In this document: positions 37,201 through 52,200 of the stretch, one piece after another | Layout: every line of letters starts with the position of its first letter | Position numbering within the stretch: the stretch's first letter is position 1 | From: Bolinopsis microptera | Taxonomy: Eukaryota > Ctenophora > Tentaculata > Lobata > Bolinopsidae | Assembly: GCF_026151205.1 (NCBI RefSeq) | Contig: NC_087073.1 | Span: 15,333,837 to 15,397,836, forward strand | Direction of reading: 5' to 3' | Length of the DNA stretch: 64,000 nt | Notes under the pieces: generated by a model | Seen by the model: the letters and a program-made list of their open reading frames with translations, nothing else | Database searches by the model: none | Told to the model about the DNA's origin: nothing | Position numbers and translations under genes: made by a program

Positions 37201-40200
37201 TGTATGTCTGTTTGTGCGTGTGTGTGCTCCTTCATAATATACACCCCTAACAGGACATTCAATTAGCAGGTAACTGTGGACCACTTCATAGGTTCTTCAC
37301 AGGAGTGTCGGTTAGCAGGTATTAACCCTACCAGGCACAGTTAATGTACCCCTGAATTAAGTGGCTGCAATCGGAGAAGTCTTCTATTACATCACTACAA
37401 CAATTTCTCAGGAATGAAGTGCAGAGTCCTTTGTCAAGGAGCACTAACGTACTGCAATAACGTATTGACTCACTGATAAGATGGTAACAATACATCGTCA
37501 TCATCTAATATATCGACTTCACGTTCATTTCAAGAGGCTCCAGGACCTTTTGTTGGGAAGAGAGCGGCGAAAAAACACGTGTTTGGGTGGTGTATTCATG
37601 TATTGCGTGTTAACATCACGATAGTGACATGGGTTGGGAACGTGACAACACAGAACGTGATACGGCACCTCAGAACGTGATACAGCACCTCAGAACGTGA
37701 TACGGCACCTCAGAACGTGATACGGCATCTCAGAACGTGATACGGCACCTCAGAACGTGATACGGCACCTTAGAACGTGATACGGCACCTCAGAACGTGA
37801 TACGGCACCTCAGAAGATTCTCCATAATTTACAATACACAATAATTGAGCCTGCAATCTGGCCAGTTAAATTTACAGATATCCCAATAGTGGACCAGTAG
37901 TCAAACTGAAGTTTAGAGTTGTAAAAATGAAGTTTAGAGTTGTTTACAGATATCACAACATTCAACCTGAAGTTTCCAAGTTTGGCGTTGTTTACAACTC
38001 AGATATTCTAACAGTAAAGCTGAAGTTGACGGTTTTCTACAACACAGCTTGACACGCCTCGCTCTCAGATATCTTAACAGTAAAACTGAAGTTGGCTGTT
38101 TTCTACAACACAGTTTGACACGCCTCGCTCTCAGATATCTTAACAGTAAAACTGAAGTTGACGGTTTTCTACAACACAGTTTGACACGCCTCGCTCTCAG
38201 ATATCTTAACAGTAAAACTGAAGTTGACGGTTTTCTACAACACAGTTTGACACGCCTCGCTCTCAGATATTCTAACAGTAAAGCTGAAGTTGACGGTTTT
38301 CTACAACACAGTTTGACACGCCTCGCTCTCAGATATCTTAACACTAAAACTGAAGTTGACGGTTTTCTACAACACAGTTTGACACGCCTCGCTCTCAGAT
38401 ATCTTAACAGTAAAACTGAAGTTGACGGTTTTCTACAACACAGTTTGACACGCCTCGCTCTCAGATATTCTAACAGTAAAGCTGAAGTTGACGGTTTTCT
38501 ACAACACAGCTTGACACGCCTCGCTCTCAGATATCTTAACAGTAAAACTGAAGTTGACGGTTTTCTACAACACAGTTTGACACGCCTCGCTCTCAGATAT
38601 TCTAACAGTAAAGCTGAAGTTGACGGTTTTCTACAACACAGCTTGACACGCCTCGCTCTCAGATATCTTAACAGTAAAACTGAAGTTGACGGTTTTCTAC
38701 AACACAGTTTGACACGCCTCGCTCTCAGATATTCTAACAGTAAAGCTGAAGTTGACGGTTTTCTACAACACAGTTTGACACGCCTCGCTCTCAGATATTC
38801 TAACAGTAAAGCTGAAGTTGACGGTTTTCTACAACACAGCTTGACACGCCTCGCTCTCAGATATCTTAACAGTAAAACTGAAGTTGACGGTTTTCTACAA
38901 CACAGTTTGACACGCCTCGCTCTCAGATATTCTAACAGTAAAGCTGAAGTTGACGGTTTTCTACAACACAGTTTGACACGCCTCGCTCTCAGATATTCTA
39001 ACAGTAAAGCTGAAGTTGACGGTTTTCTACAACACAGTTTGACACGCCTCGCTCTCAGATATTCTAACAGTAAAGCTGAAGTTGACGGTTTTCTACAACA
39101 CAGCTTGACACGCCTCGCTCTCAGATATCTTAACAGTAAAGCTGAAGTTGACGGTTTTCTACAACACAGTTTGACACGCCTCGCTCTCAGATATTCTAAC
39201 AGTAAAGCTGAAGTTGACGGTTTTCTACAACACAGTTTGACACGCCTCGCTCTCAGATATTCTAACAGTAAAGCTGAAGTTGGCTGTTTTCTAAAACACA
39301 GTTTGACACGCCTCGCTTCATGTTTTCATACCGTATTACATCCCGTCTTTACTGCCGACAAAAGTAGTGTGTGATACGCAATAAAGTTGTGGCTTACACG
39401 ACTCACTACAAAACCACAGTTTGATAAACATTAAATACACGGACCATGCTAGCTTTCCACACAACTCAACCACACCACGGTAAACAGTAATCGTACTTTT
39501 AAACTACAAAAATAGAGTTGATTTTTTATTTTCTGCAGCTACACATACAGAATACAGATAATGTATCCATGTCAGCATGATTTGTGGGGGCTAACTTAGT
39601 AACTTAACTTATAGTGTAACTTATTTGTGGAGGATAACGTAACAACATTATATTGAACAGACTTCCAACTTGGTCCGACACTTCAACCTGAAAAGTGACT
39701 TATTCTACAAAGTACTGACTCGTTCAGTTTAAGTAGGAGTTAGGGTACGGACAATTAAATTATAGACACTTTGTCAAGGCGCTTAGAAGAGCTTGTATTA
39801 CACTTGTGGATGAGGGAGTTGAAGAGAGTTTTAGACGTATTTTTGGAATTTGGGAGGATGTTGTGTAGGATTCCATATGTGGGAGATGCGATAAACTAAT
39901 TAAAATAGCTGTGGAAGTTAGTCACCGCTGATAAGAAAGGAAACCACACAGTTTCACAGACAGGTTCTGATATTTTCAGTGGAGCGAAGCCGTACAACAC
40001 AATATTTGCACTGAAACCAACTTACACTGGTTTATTTAAACTAGACTTTGAAGGGGCCGAGTCTAGCCTAGAAGGTCCTTAACATGAAGGTGTCAGGCAC
40101 ACACAGGTAGCAGTACTACTCTGGTGGGTGCTATTAGCGGGTGCTGATATCATAGGTAAACCATAATATCATGGCCACCACGGTGTCGTCTCCACCATCA

Positions 40201-43200
40201 GTGTATTTATCCCCACAATTATCAACTAATCCTATCCTTGCTCATTGTATCATCCTACCACATCAGGAGGTAGCAATATAATATTATGAGAAGATCATTA
40301 GCTATATTTATAATGAGAGGGATTGTATCCGTAAAACTTACAGTACAAGGTATGTAAACTTTATACATTGTACTGTAATTGAAGTACCGTTAACAGTAGG
40401 TTACATTGCTTACCAGACCTCCCTACTACTACTACTACTATCTGAACAATCTGTGGTCATGGTCGGTGGGACAAACCCTGAAAATTCCTCCTAATTAGGC
40501 AACAAAGCGTAGTCTATTATTACCCAATGTTTGAGTTACCAGCGTCTAGCCCAATTGTGGATACACTGGTTACAAGTTGCAATTTACATAGTCAGACAAA
40601 AGAGCCTTAGAGCTCTCTCCCCAGCTCAATGAGGCATGGTACTTAGCAATCCTGGATATACTTTAGTTATGCTGGGTATGTACACCGTCAACTACTGAGT
40701 AGTATAGACGTGCCCTTGTCGTCATTATCTTTGTTCTCACTGATAATTATGTGTAAGCTAGTTTACCTAATTGTACGATTGTCAAGATGAAGCGGAAATA
40801 ATTAAGATTCATTAAGGGTGTTATCAGAAAAATGACCTCCACAATTCGCGCTCATTATTTCCAAGGTTCAATATCTAATTAGCATTAATTGATCCCAGTA
40901 AACGAAAATTAGGCCCTTTAATTCACGAATCACGACATGAGTTATACCTAGATAAGATACTGAAAATATTCAGATGTAACCAAATATAACCTGATAAGAA
41001 GGTAATTACTCATGTATACTGTATAGGGTGTATAGATAAGAGATTATTTAACAAACTCGAGGCGTCATGGTCATGAGTTCGAAAAGTTCTAAACAGAAAA
41101 TGGTGCTTTCCATTGAATGTGTGAATAAAAGCATGAAGATTGAAGATGACGGTCAAACCCCTTAACATTCAGCTGCAAGTTTTACATGAGCCTGAAACTG
41201 TGCTGAGGTAAGCCTTCACAGCGCAGTGTTTCATTGTGATCCTTCTTATTTCCTTACCTGCCATGTAGCAACACGTTATCGCACCAGGAGGAGGTTACCA
41301 TGGTGACGATTTTGTAAAAATCCAGAGTTATTTAGGACAGTATCACGTTTGATAGTAATGAAGGGGGCGAGGGTGTGTGCGAGACAGCAGCACTACAACA
41401 GCTCAACAGCCATCAGGGCTACCAATGTCCTGTGTAGCTGTGTACTACAGTAGGGTGCGCCCTTCTTCTTAACAACATTTTGGCACAAATCCTACATAAC
41501 TGAGAATAGAGAAACCTTTCTTTTTGAAATTAGATAATGGTAAGACATGGAGTGGCCCTGTCCTGAAGAGAAGTAGAAGGTATCGCAGCCTATACACTTA
41601 ACACCGGTCACTATTTCAGGAGATGCCCCCTGACAGGCCCCCCTCCAAACCTAACTTAATACCTATACTAACTTAATACCTACTAACTTAATACCTAAAC
41701 TAGCCAGCAATGTTTTCATATTATGTACCCTGCTTTTAGAATAGCCATGAAATACAGGAGGAGGAAAGCAGCAATTAGTTCACTGATTTCTGTGGTCCGG
41801 GGTAGAGTGAAGAAGGAGTGGTACTGATAACTGAAACCGTTATTCAATAGCCCAATATAGCTCATGAAAACCCCTTGCTATTAGTTTGATTAACACAGTG
41901 GGACAGCTCATTCTCCCCCCGGGTGGCAGCCTGTGTTGTCATATATTTGTCAACTTCTCATTATAAAGCTGAACACCAATCTGACATGATGCAGATGGAG
42001 CTGAGTTCAATTTGGAAACTACTCAGAAAAAGAGTAGTTTTGCAGGTGAAAGAGAGTCTGGGGAGCCGGAGGGATGGAGATAGCACGCAGGCTTGACACT
42101 GACTTGACAAGTAGCAATTTAGATATTAAACACAGGTAATCAGCCTAATGAGCCTGCCCATTTGTCGGTCTCTCCACCTTCACTGGCGAGCTCAGTTCGG
42201 GGGCCCACCAATCATCGGTCGAGACGGCTTGTCACGTGGGCGCTGGGAACCAATCAGAGGAGAGAAACTGGGCACGTGGGCTTGCAGTGCGGCTGTAGAC
42301 CTGGTTTAGTAATTTTGTTTCACCGTGGAGATTGTCAAGTGGAAAACCGGGGGATATGCACGATCACAGACTACACCCGGTCAGTTCACATGGCAGAGCT
42401 TTTAAAATATAATGGGAACTGGTCATCCTATTATGTGGTAACAATGGTTTCATGTTAGCAGCCCCAGGGCAGGGAGGGTAGTAACCAGTAAACCGTTGGT
42501 AAACCGATTCTCATGGCGCCAACACAATAGGATGATGCATATTTAGATGAAACAGCCGAGCTAAGATATTATCGTTCAACCTCTGTACAGGTTTACCCAC
42601 ACAATACAGAGGTCATCAACAATTCCCAGAGGTCGTCAACAACTCCCATTTCAGTGTTAAAACTTTAAAACAATGCACTAGCCTCCATTAAAAGTTATAT
42701 TTAGATGTCACGTGATAGCTACTTAAAACCATTCGCGTAACACGAACATTGTAGCTACTTGCCTTACCATACTATTAAAAGTATTATATTTATGGTAAAT
42801 ATCTTGCAATCTAGGTGAGAATTGACCAGAGATACAGACAGAAAATTTCTGCCCGAAATAACAGCTGATCTTTGGGAAAACTCGTGATGGGCAGTGTTTC
42901 GTTATTACTACATTGCCAGTTTTTAAATTTCATACAAAATGAACATTTAATCTAGATTCCACTTACCATACTATTATGGTAAATATCATGGAAATCAAGT
43001 TATCAAGTCTTGTATTCGCGTCGAATGTCAGATCATGTTTTAGTTTTTACAAAATTTCAAAAATACAGAATGTCAAGCCTTCTATGATCTTAAGATTTTC
43101 TCTCGTATCAGGTACTAACAGAGTACTTTGGAGTAGAATGCAATTATCCTAATGTTTTGAGAAAGTTCAGCCGGTAAAGCTGCTGACTTGTTGACTATCT

Positions 43201-46200
43201 ATTGCTTCGATCTTTAGTACACCCGTACAGTAACAGTATTGAAGTCAGTCATTATATCGCATTGGAACCAAGGATAAATAATCTAAAAACAATATTTCCT
43301 AGATTTACCATGTATTACTATGATTACACAACCATCACAAAATTGGGCAAATTCCCACGCTCTAAAAAGCTGATTCCCCCTCGTTACAGCTTCCTGTTTA
43401 CAAACTACCTGATTTCACCCAATCACACTTCATTTCCCAAACACACCAACCAATCAGAGACAGTTCTCATGCCCCACAGCCCGCCACCTTGCGGGTACCA
43501 AGGTGTGTTTCTCAGCCATAGTCCAGGTAATTAGTGGTAATTAAACCACTGATTAGGAGTAATTAGTGTGTGCACTACGTTGTCAAAACACAGTGATTTA
43601 GTGCGGCAGCAAACTGACTGGTAACTGGTACAAGCAAACGCTTTTGTCTTTAGTCTGATCAGGGTCTCAAGTCTCAACACTTGACGGCCCCCTAAGATCT
43701 ATACTCATGATCCCAGATAAGAGAGCCCTGATAGACTTATGATCCCAGATAAGAAGATACAACAAAGGAAAATTACCACTTTGATCCTCCAACTTTATTA
43801 AATGGCTTCCCAACTCTCAACTTTGAAACAACCTCCGACCTCTAACATGACGTGTTTCACGGTCTGTTTCACCCAGAAACCAGCCCCAATTTCCGGTGAC
43901 ATTACCACCCCCGCAGTATAATAATAATAATGATAACATTAAATGAAATATAAGCAGACACACAGCATTAAGCTGAGTATCACAAGCTACCGTGCTCTAC
44001 TTGCAAACCACTTACATATCCGAGACACAAAGAACTTACCACATATCTTATCTCGCTACATTTGATACTGGGGCCTACGTCACAGACATAACCGATCATC
44101 AACCAATATCAATCACGGAGCTCAGCTTTAATATTACTGTCTCTAATCTGAGTTTGTGGAACTGTGAGCAGTTCAATTAGAAACTATACACTTGAATTAG
44201 AGCGGGGTTCAGGGAGGGTGTAATGGAGTATCACCCTCAAATATATGAGGTCACTTTCTTACAGTAATTGTTAGGTACTGATGTCACTGGTGTGTGTCTG
44301 GAGACTGTAAGTGTGTATTGTGAAGATACAATTGGTGTGAACTGTGGCTCACACACGATACACACACACTGTGTTTTACAATTTACACCTACACACGCGC
44401 AGGTGTGCCACACAATGCACACGTTCCAACATATCTTGTTACAATAATTCAGGTTCCCGCATCATTAAATTCCGATCCCACACACACATACACAATGGTA
44501 GTCACGTATAATGTAGTCACGGTTGGAAGGTTCTAGTACCACCCCAGGAACAGACACCTCGCACTTCAGTACAATACACCCCCTCGCTCCCACTCTCTCT
44601 CTCTCTCCCCGTGTTACGAGGCGTCACTTCTCACCTACTGTTTAGAATTTAGATTAGTTTCAAATTGGATTTTCAAGATAAGACAGTCTGTTTACCTGCT
44701 CCAAATTAGAAAAGCTGCCTGTAAACTTAGTATCAAGTTGTTTTTTATCGTGTTCAAATAGGGCGGAACAGATAATTACTCCCAAATCTAATAGACCGCA
44801 CATTTACTGGTGAGAGGAGAGGTTTTAAAAGGGGTAAACTTGAGGACACAGAGCGGTTGGAATAAAGCGCTTGTTATGTTAAAATAGCTGTGAGCATGCT
44901 TGTGTGTTCTCCACGTTTAGGTCACATCTGAAACTCTCCCCAAATCTACCTGGCATCCTTAGTACCTGACCCTGGTGAAGAAAATACTTTCGAAATTATT
45001 CAACAGCTAACCACAAAATCGAATAAGATTTGGCTTTTGAGTTAAAAAGTGTGGACTGTCCGTTGTTTGAGCTGGGTAGAACAGACAAACCATTAGGAAG
45101 GTTTCCGGGACTGGCGAATAAGAGAGTGTATGTTTAATCGTCTACGGTTTAAATTTGAGAGATTGTGGTTCCCAGACAGAGATTTGAAGGTGCGAGACAG
45201 ATCTCAATACTGCTGGATCACAATGAGACTCTTAGTTCTGGTTATCGAGAGAGTTTACCAGGATTTAACACCGTGGAATGATCTGAGGAAAGGCCTGGGA
45301 TGTTTAGGTGAGGAATCTTAAGAAGGAAAAGTTTAAGAGGTTTATGTCTGCAGTGAGTTCTCTTTGAGTAAAATAGACATACCAAATACAATAATGAATG
45401 ATATAGACACGATAGAGGACTATTTGTTGGGTGTGGAGGTCCGAGGTAGTGCAGATGAAAGTACAAGAATGTAAGAATGTGACCAGTATTTTAGTATTTT
45501 CCCTAACAAGAGGTACTGATATATGAGAGAGAGAGAGAGATAATTGGGAGCTGTCAAATTGAAACATCCGCCACTTAATCAAATTTACAGGACTCTCGAA
45601 AAGTGGAGACCTGCTAGTTATAGAGGGGCTCACTGTCAGACTTTTAGACTCTACTATCATACCTTCAAACTGACAATAACTCTACTACTGGCTTTACACT
45701 CACATACTTGTCTAGTACTGGTTTCAAACTAACAGTCCACTCACTACCACTCATATATTACCATCATATTGTCTAAAAACACGCTCACAAAATCTCCTCT
45801 TCCCCTCAGACCACTCAGTACTCAAGTTAAAACACCTAAAGTATTCGAATGTGTTCAGGAAATACAAGGTTCTCAATATGACACTAAGTAGCAGTAATAG
45901 TAACTGTAGATTTCAGGGGTGACGCCCTGAAAACTGCCAATTGAGCTGCTGAGTAGTACTACTTGGACACATATTTGACCTCACAGATGTTAAATTAAAT
46001 GGCAAGAGGTTGGTTAGTAGGTGGCAACAAGTCTTCATGCGTCACCACTCCGTTACTAAATGTTATTCGAGTATACTTTAGGGACAACGGCTTTACAAGT
46101 TCACCTACTAACTGTAAACAACTGTTTGCTATTCAGAACTCAGAACTCTTGAACTTATTACAATTTACCTTACTTAGGCTACTCAATCAATTAAAAGTTG

Positions 46201-49200
46201 AACAGCAGGAGGTTTTTAATCTAACTCATAATTATCACGTGTTCGAGATGTGTACGGATTCATGTGCGTCAATCTGTTAATTTAATCCCCTACAAGTTAC
46301 GAAGGGTGTGAATTATTTACGAAATTATACAGTAGTAAAAAGTTTCCTACATAAATAAGCGGCTTGTCACCACACACGGATCGTTTTGTCCTCATCCCGC
46401 GTGTAAAACTTACTCCCCACCTAGACTTAAAGAGGTACACTTTCCCGTCCATCAACACGCCTATATGCCGATATATGCCGTCTTACGGCAATGAAAGACA
46501 GGTCAAAAAGGATGGGAAGAAATTATAAGTCTAACCCTCTTATAGACAGACCGAGTTTTCAGGGAGAGTTTGGCGGAGCTTCAAACTCTGTTCTTAGTGC
46601 AGACTTAAGTAAGTGATGAGATCGTTGTTTTTTATAAGTCGCAATGTAGCTGGATAAATCCGAATTAAATTAATCTCTGCGAGACTCGATTAATAAAAAT
46701 TACAGTATAAAGTTGAAACAATGCGATCCGGGGACATTGTATTTTTAGACAGATCACTGCTGATTATTCAGAATCTTATCAAGTTATCTTATATCATATT
46801 AGTACTAGGTCGATCCAGTGTTTATTGCCCTGAAGAGAATATCATCATAAAGGATGTTTAGAAAACTACTTAGTACTATTGAAAAAGTCTTACTCCTAAT
46901 ATATATCTACCAGCACGCCTACAATATGAATATATACCAGATCATTGTGCTCTTTACATTTCAGGACATGTATCGAATGATGGCTGCTCCAGCGCCTACA
47001 GGTACACATGAGATAATTCTGTGTTTGCGAGTGTAGGAGGAGTAAATACAGAGCAAATTACTGTAATTGTTTGTTTATACGTGTTGGTATAGAGGTGAGA
47101 AAATTGCTGTAATTGTTTGTTTGTATGTACAGGACATTACAGTTGAACAATCAACAAATTACAAGAGTCGGAGAGGTTGAAGTATTTTTATTAGGCAATG
47201 CAAAGCTTTTTTGTTCAGGACAAACTCAGCTCCAGACTGCCTACTGACAGAGGTTGGGTTAAGATACCCTTATATTCTGTCAGCAGACCAATCAAAAGCG
47301 ATTAGTAGTGCGCTAAACCCTTCATCTCTCCACCTGACTCACTTCAAATAGAGTTCGGGGCATTAAGAGTACGGTCAGGTTGGTGAGAGTTAACGAGAAT
47401 TGACGGGAGTTGACGTGGTGTCATCACCAGTATTTAGAGGCTCAGCGATCTCCTTACATGTTCCTTCTCTCTGAGAGTCGGGGAGACCGCGGAACTAACT
47501 ACAAAACCGGGGTTTAACTCTATCATATCAGTAATATAATGAAGAAGTTTCAGCTTTGATGACGTCACAAAGGACTATGTATTTCCGTCTGGTTAATTAT
47601 CGGTAAACTTATGCCTGTTCTGGTAAACTCCCGAATCTAATTCATTTCACCGTCAAATAACTGAACTTTTAAAATCTAGACACAGAAGCTGGTCTCAAAT
47701 GATGTCAGGGTTATAAAGTACAGCTCAGTGCTCGTTCGATCACTAACTTCTTGTGCAAAGTCTCAATTTACACCCCGGCGGTTGGCACTGCCTTGAAGAC
47801 AGGTTACTTTCAAAGCGCCGGTGGGTTAACTGGTTAAATCAGAAACAATTTGTAAACTTCACTGTCTATTAAGGGGTTATCTGTCGGCACACTTTGAGTT
47901 TTAACTTAAACGTCCTGATTTTTATTGGGAAACCTCACAAAATAATAGAAAGTATTTCTAAAGTTTAACGAGTTGGTTCTCAGTTTCCAGGGAGATTTTA
48001 GCTGTCATGCCTACCTGTGATTCATTTTAAAATTCTCGCAAAGTATTCCATGTTTAAAGTTAAAATGTCCGAGTACGACTTACATAAACCGAGTTAGAGC
48101 TTTCAACACGATAAGGGTGTATTATTATGTATGAACGGGGGATAAGGTTGTAAATGCACTGAAGCGTTTCTATAATTGCAAAAAGTATTCATCGCTGCAG
48201 CAGCAGCAGCAGCTCAATACTGTAAGTCTTTCAACTTGCCGGGTCATGAATGGGTCATACATGATATCGTGAGGCTCGTACACTTATAATTGTATCAGGA
48301 GTACTGCTACACGTGGTTTGCTAAGTCGGTATATCATTATATTGTGATAATGTTATCGAGCTTACATTATCATATCCGTGATCTAGACAAGCGTAATTTG
48401 TAAAATACGGGTGAAACTGACAATTCCGATGCGAGTCACGGTCCGTATTATAAAATACCGTGCAATCCGGCATAAAATATTTCCTTGTGTTTTCTAAACT
48501 CAAAACTAAATATCATGCAGTCTTGAGCATCGGCGTGTGGGAAAATCAGAACAACTCTAGTAGTCCAGTAGACTTCTCCAGAGAACAAGCACATATTCAT
48601 GCTTCACTGAATCTTATACTCGCACTTTATTAAGACTTTCGGGGATCATCGTGAACAGTCAAACTTGACGGTACAACGGAGGAGATGAAAGGGGGAGGAG
48701 GAAAGTTCTATTATAAATGTATCGTATTGATCTTTGAGGAGTTTTATAATTTATGTAATGAGTAATAAGCAACGTGTTCTCCACCTCTAACACGGCCCTA
48801 CAAAGTATGCAAGTTCTTTGTTCGGTAAGATCAAAGCAAACTCTCTCTCTCCCCCTCATCTCTACACAGAGATGACGAGACATTGGGGCCGGCAGGGGGA
48901 GTGTACTACATTGATACACAATCTGATACACAACACACATTGTTACTATATTGTCAATAAATTTAGCCGTTCTGACACGAGGACACGAGGACGCTACTCT
49001 CGACTTCATGTCGTCTGGAGTGCTCGGTTACCTCCCACATGTAATGTGTTCTAGAAGCAGTAAAAGATAAAATCAGACCGTTAATTTTAATTAGATGCTA
49101 GATCTTTCTATCTATATTCCAACTTTTCTGGGATACGCTGAGGGCTGGACTGAAGCTCGTGTAACTATCGGGCACCGTTTGTGGAGGGATTTGCTTTGAC

Positions 49201-52200
49201 TCTAACCCTACAGCTTTGTAAGGTCATATTCCTTTATTAATTGTCCAGTGAGTTTGCTTTGAAGCGGATCAAAGACTCTGAGTTTAATGAGAGCTAGCCG
49301 GTCAAAACTGTAAACTTGGCGGGGAACCAATAAGAGGGTGGGCTAATGTCACGTGCTACTGTAAAGTGTAGACTTATCTGGGCAGCCTCGAGAAGGTCTG
49401 ATAGATTCAAAGAACGTAGGTCTCAGATTTCAGTATTTAATGGGCAATGAAGATTGCAGTCGTGCTACCAAAGATGTAAGTTTGTGGAACAGTTATAAAA
49501 GTATAGTTGATAAGGAGTAGAATCGAGTTAGGCCGCAAAATCTATCGTATCCCATGATTAATTTTGATCGACTGTTTTTCTACATGTCAGGACGACCTAA
49601 AGCTATCTGGAGATTGGAAACTACGGCCCCATCTTATAAACTTATAAGTACAGTACCAGTAATAAATTAGTAAAACCTAATGGCACAGATCTAGCAGCAC
49701 AGCTAATAGCTGACAGGTGAAAGGTTTAAAAACGTTGCCCTACGTATTCAAGTAGACCTGCAGCATAGACAGCGTCTACTTAAACTCCTAATATCCAAGC
49801 TAGAGCTATTTATATTGTATCCTGTGGCTTACAGCAAACGATCCAGCACATATTATTTCCCCTAACCATGGCAAATCGTTTGCAATTTGCTCGAAAGTTG
49901 AGGTTATCAAGGGGCTTAAATTACTTGGAATGAGAGTTTTAAATACTTCAAGTAGGTATCATTGCGGGGGGAATAGCTGAGGGTAGGTACTGCCCTGAGA
50001 CAAGATCAAGATGTTGTTCTAGATATTGTCAGATGCACTGGTACAGTATGTAATGTCACGTCACGTGTACACCTAATATAAGGTCCCTTGTTTACCAGTA
50101 TTACCAGGAATAAATACCAGCCAGGGGGTTAATTACCAGCGGGTAACTGGAGGACAAGCAGGTAACCGGGTTATAGCTTTATAGGGCGGGTACTAAGTCT
50201 ATATTTCATCTGGTTTCACATTCCTGCCCCGCATAATATTATAGGAGTGGGTTTCAATCCTCATCGATCATAATGTTCCTGCTAGTGATTTTACTGCAAC
50301 TACTGCGGTTTAGTTATTGACTGCTAACATACACATTTTCTTTATACAGAATCTACAGAGTTCCTTTCGTGCAGCTTGAAATAAAGAATACTGCAGGTGA
50401 AGGTGGCTGATATAATATATGGTAAAGATCCGGACTAGAAATCAGAAAATTCAAAATATTGTCATTGATGATTGTTCGAAATCTATCCTTATCGCTTGAT
50501 GTCTCGAATCAAAGAGCAATGATTTCCGGCATATTCACCCAACATTTTCTACATACCACAACTTTTAAAGTTACACAACATGGTTTGAACCTTGTGACGT
50601 CACCAAAGTCTCACTCCGTTTAACTCGATTTTATGAAATGAACACAAAGTATCATATTATATCCCTGTCAAGATGTCCGCCCTAAAATAACCTTGTCAAA
50701 TTATACGTCAGAATTTAATTAGACAGCAGCACTGGTTGTAATCTTTGTCGTGAATTGTCACTTAACAGAGAAATTATTTTAAAAATGCCTTTTTAAAAAC
50801 TAGCAGTTAAACTGAATGCGCATTTCAAAGTCATAACAATATTAGTTAAAAGTAGATATTACCGTGATTTGATTATCTTAGTGAGAGCGCCTGTTATCTG
50901 CCCTCTTAGTAACGATTAGAGATATTATCTGCCCTCTTAGTAACGATTAGAGATGATCAATTAATAAACTCTACCAATCAATTATTTTACATGGTGCCCT
51001 GCTGATACCTTCTAGTCTATAAAGGTGATGAAACCCTGGCACCCAGATAGAGATGTGAGTGACACGAGAAGAATGTAACAAGTTGTGGGTTGTATTTGAG
51101 ATGATCACTGCTCGGAGGGTGAGAGAGTTGCTGACAGCAGACCTGCAATCACGTGAAATCTCAGGAGAATTAGTTCCTGACAGCTATTCAAATTTAAACA
51201 TCTCTCCCTCTCTTAACAGGGAGAGAGAGAGAGAGTGAGGGTAAGAGATTACCAGATGTTGCAATATATGTTGTGACATATCATCACTGTTACAATGTTA
51301 ATACCCTAGGTACTAGGTCCGGAAACATTCCTAGTTTACATCAGTCCTCATTTCAAGGCCTTTCGTAAATAAGCTCCCCAAAATAGTCTACATGTTCCGA
51401 TAAGATCTTAATATGTACTCCCATTTTCTGTCAATAGGTGCTCCTAATCAATTTTAATCTTACTACAATAGAAAGCTGTTAGCTGGCAGACAATATCTTC
51501 ACCATGCTACACAAATATTGTAAGATGTTTTGTTCCCTGGGCCTGAGTAATAGTCGATTTGTCAAGCTATCTTTTGTTGAAAATACAGACGTTTTGAGTA
51601 GATAAATATTATTTGTGCCATGCATAATAAGCGATCAAAGTATATTGCAATATAACTCGTTATTATATTATATGTAAAATATCTTGAAATGTTGCTCGGA
51701 GTACCGCAGTAGTGGCTAAATACGCCTCGGCTCGCTCATTTTACCAAATAAAGTATAAATACTCTCATCACTGAAAAGTGTGACTTGAGTACTACATTTC
51801 CATTACGTCCAATCCCTAATGGATTTCTTTCCTCTTGCCCAAGGGATTCCCGGACCATTATTTTTGTACATTAAAGGAAATTCAACTAAAACTGGCAAGC
51901 AATTTCCGCGACGCAAGGAACCTGAAATTGGGATTTAAAAACGTTCCTTTCGGTATTTAATTCAACAGGAATACTGCCATGACACTAACGCTGGATGAAA
52001 AGTTGTGAATTTATCAAACATTCTCGACATACTTCACCAGTTTCCAACCAAGTTTTCTCATAATAAGCCGTAATAAGCGAGACTAATAGCTGTGAACATT
52101 GAAACCATAGTCAGTGGGGCGGCCACAAGGACCCAACCATCCTCCTGCTCAAGCAAACCATCCTACATCTTACATCCTACATCCTACATCGTACATCCTA

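Noticed and set aside
38049-39374. A 441-codon open frame that could be read as a repeat protein of 22-residue units
   Set aside because: It opens with TTG, has no signal, splice or start context, and exists only because a stop-free 66-bp unit is repeated; the opposite strand is open too.
39400-39437. A tiny neurexin first exon (ATG, eight codons, phase-1 GTGAGT donor)
   Set aside because: Eight residues are too few for a signal peptide; likely chance.
44237-44422. A further neurexin first exon (ATG, Cys-rich peptide, phase-1 GTAAGA donor)
   Set aside because: The peptide is a translation of CA/GT-rich low-complexity sequence and lacks a credible signal-peptide core.
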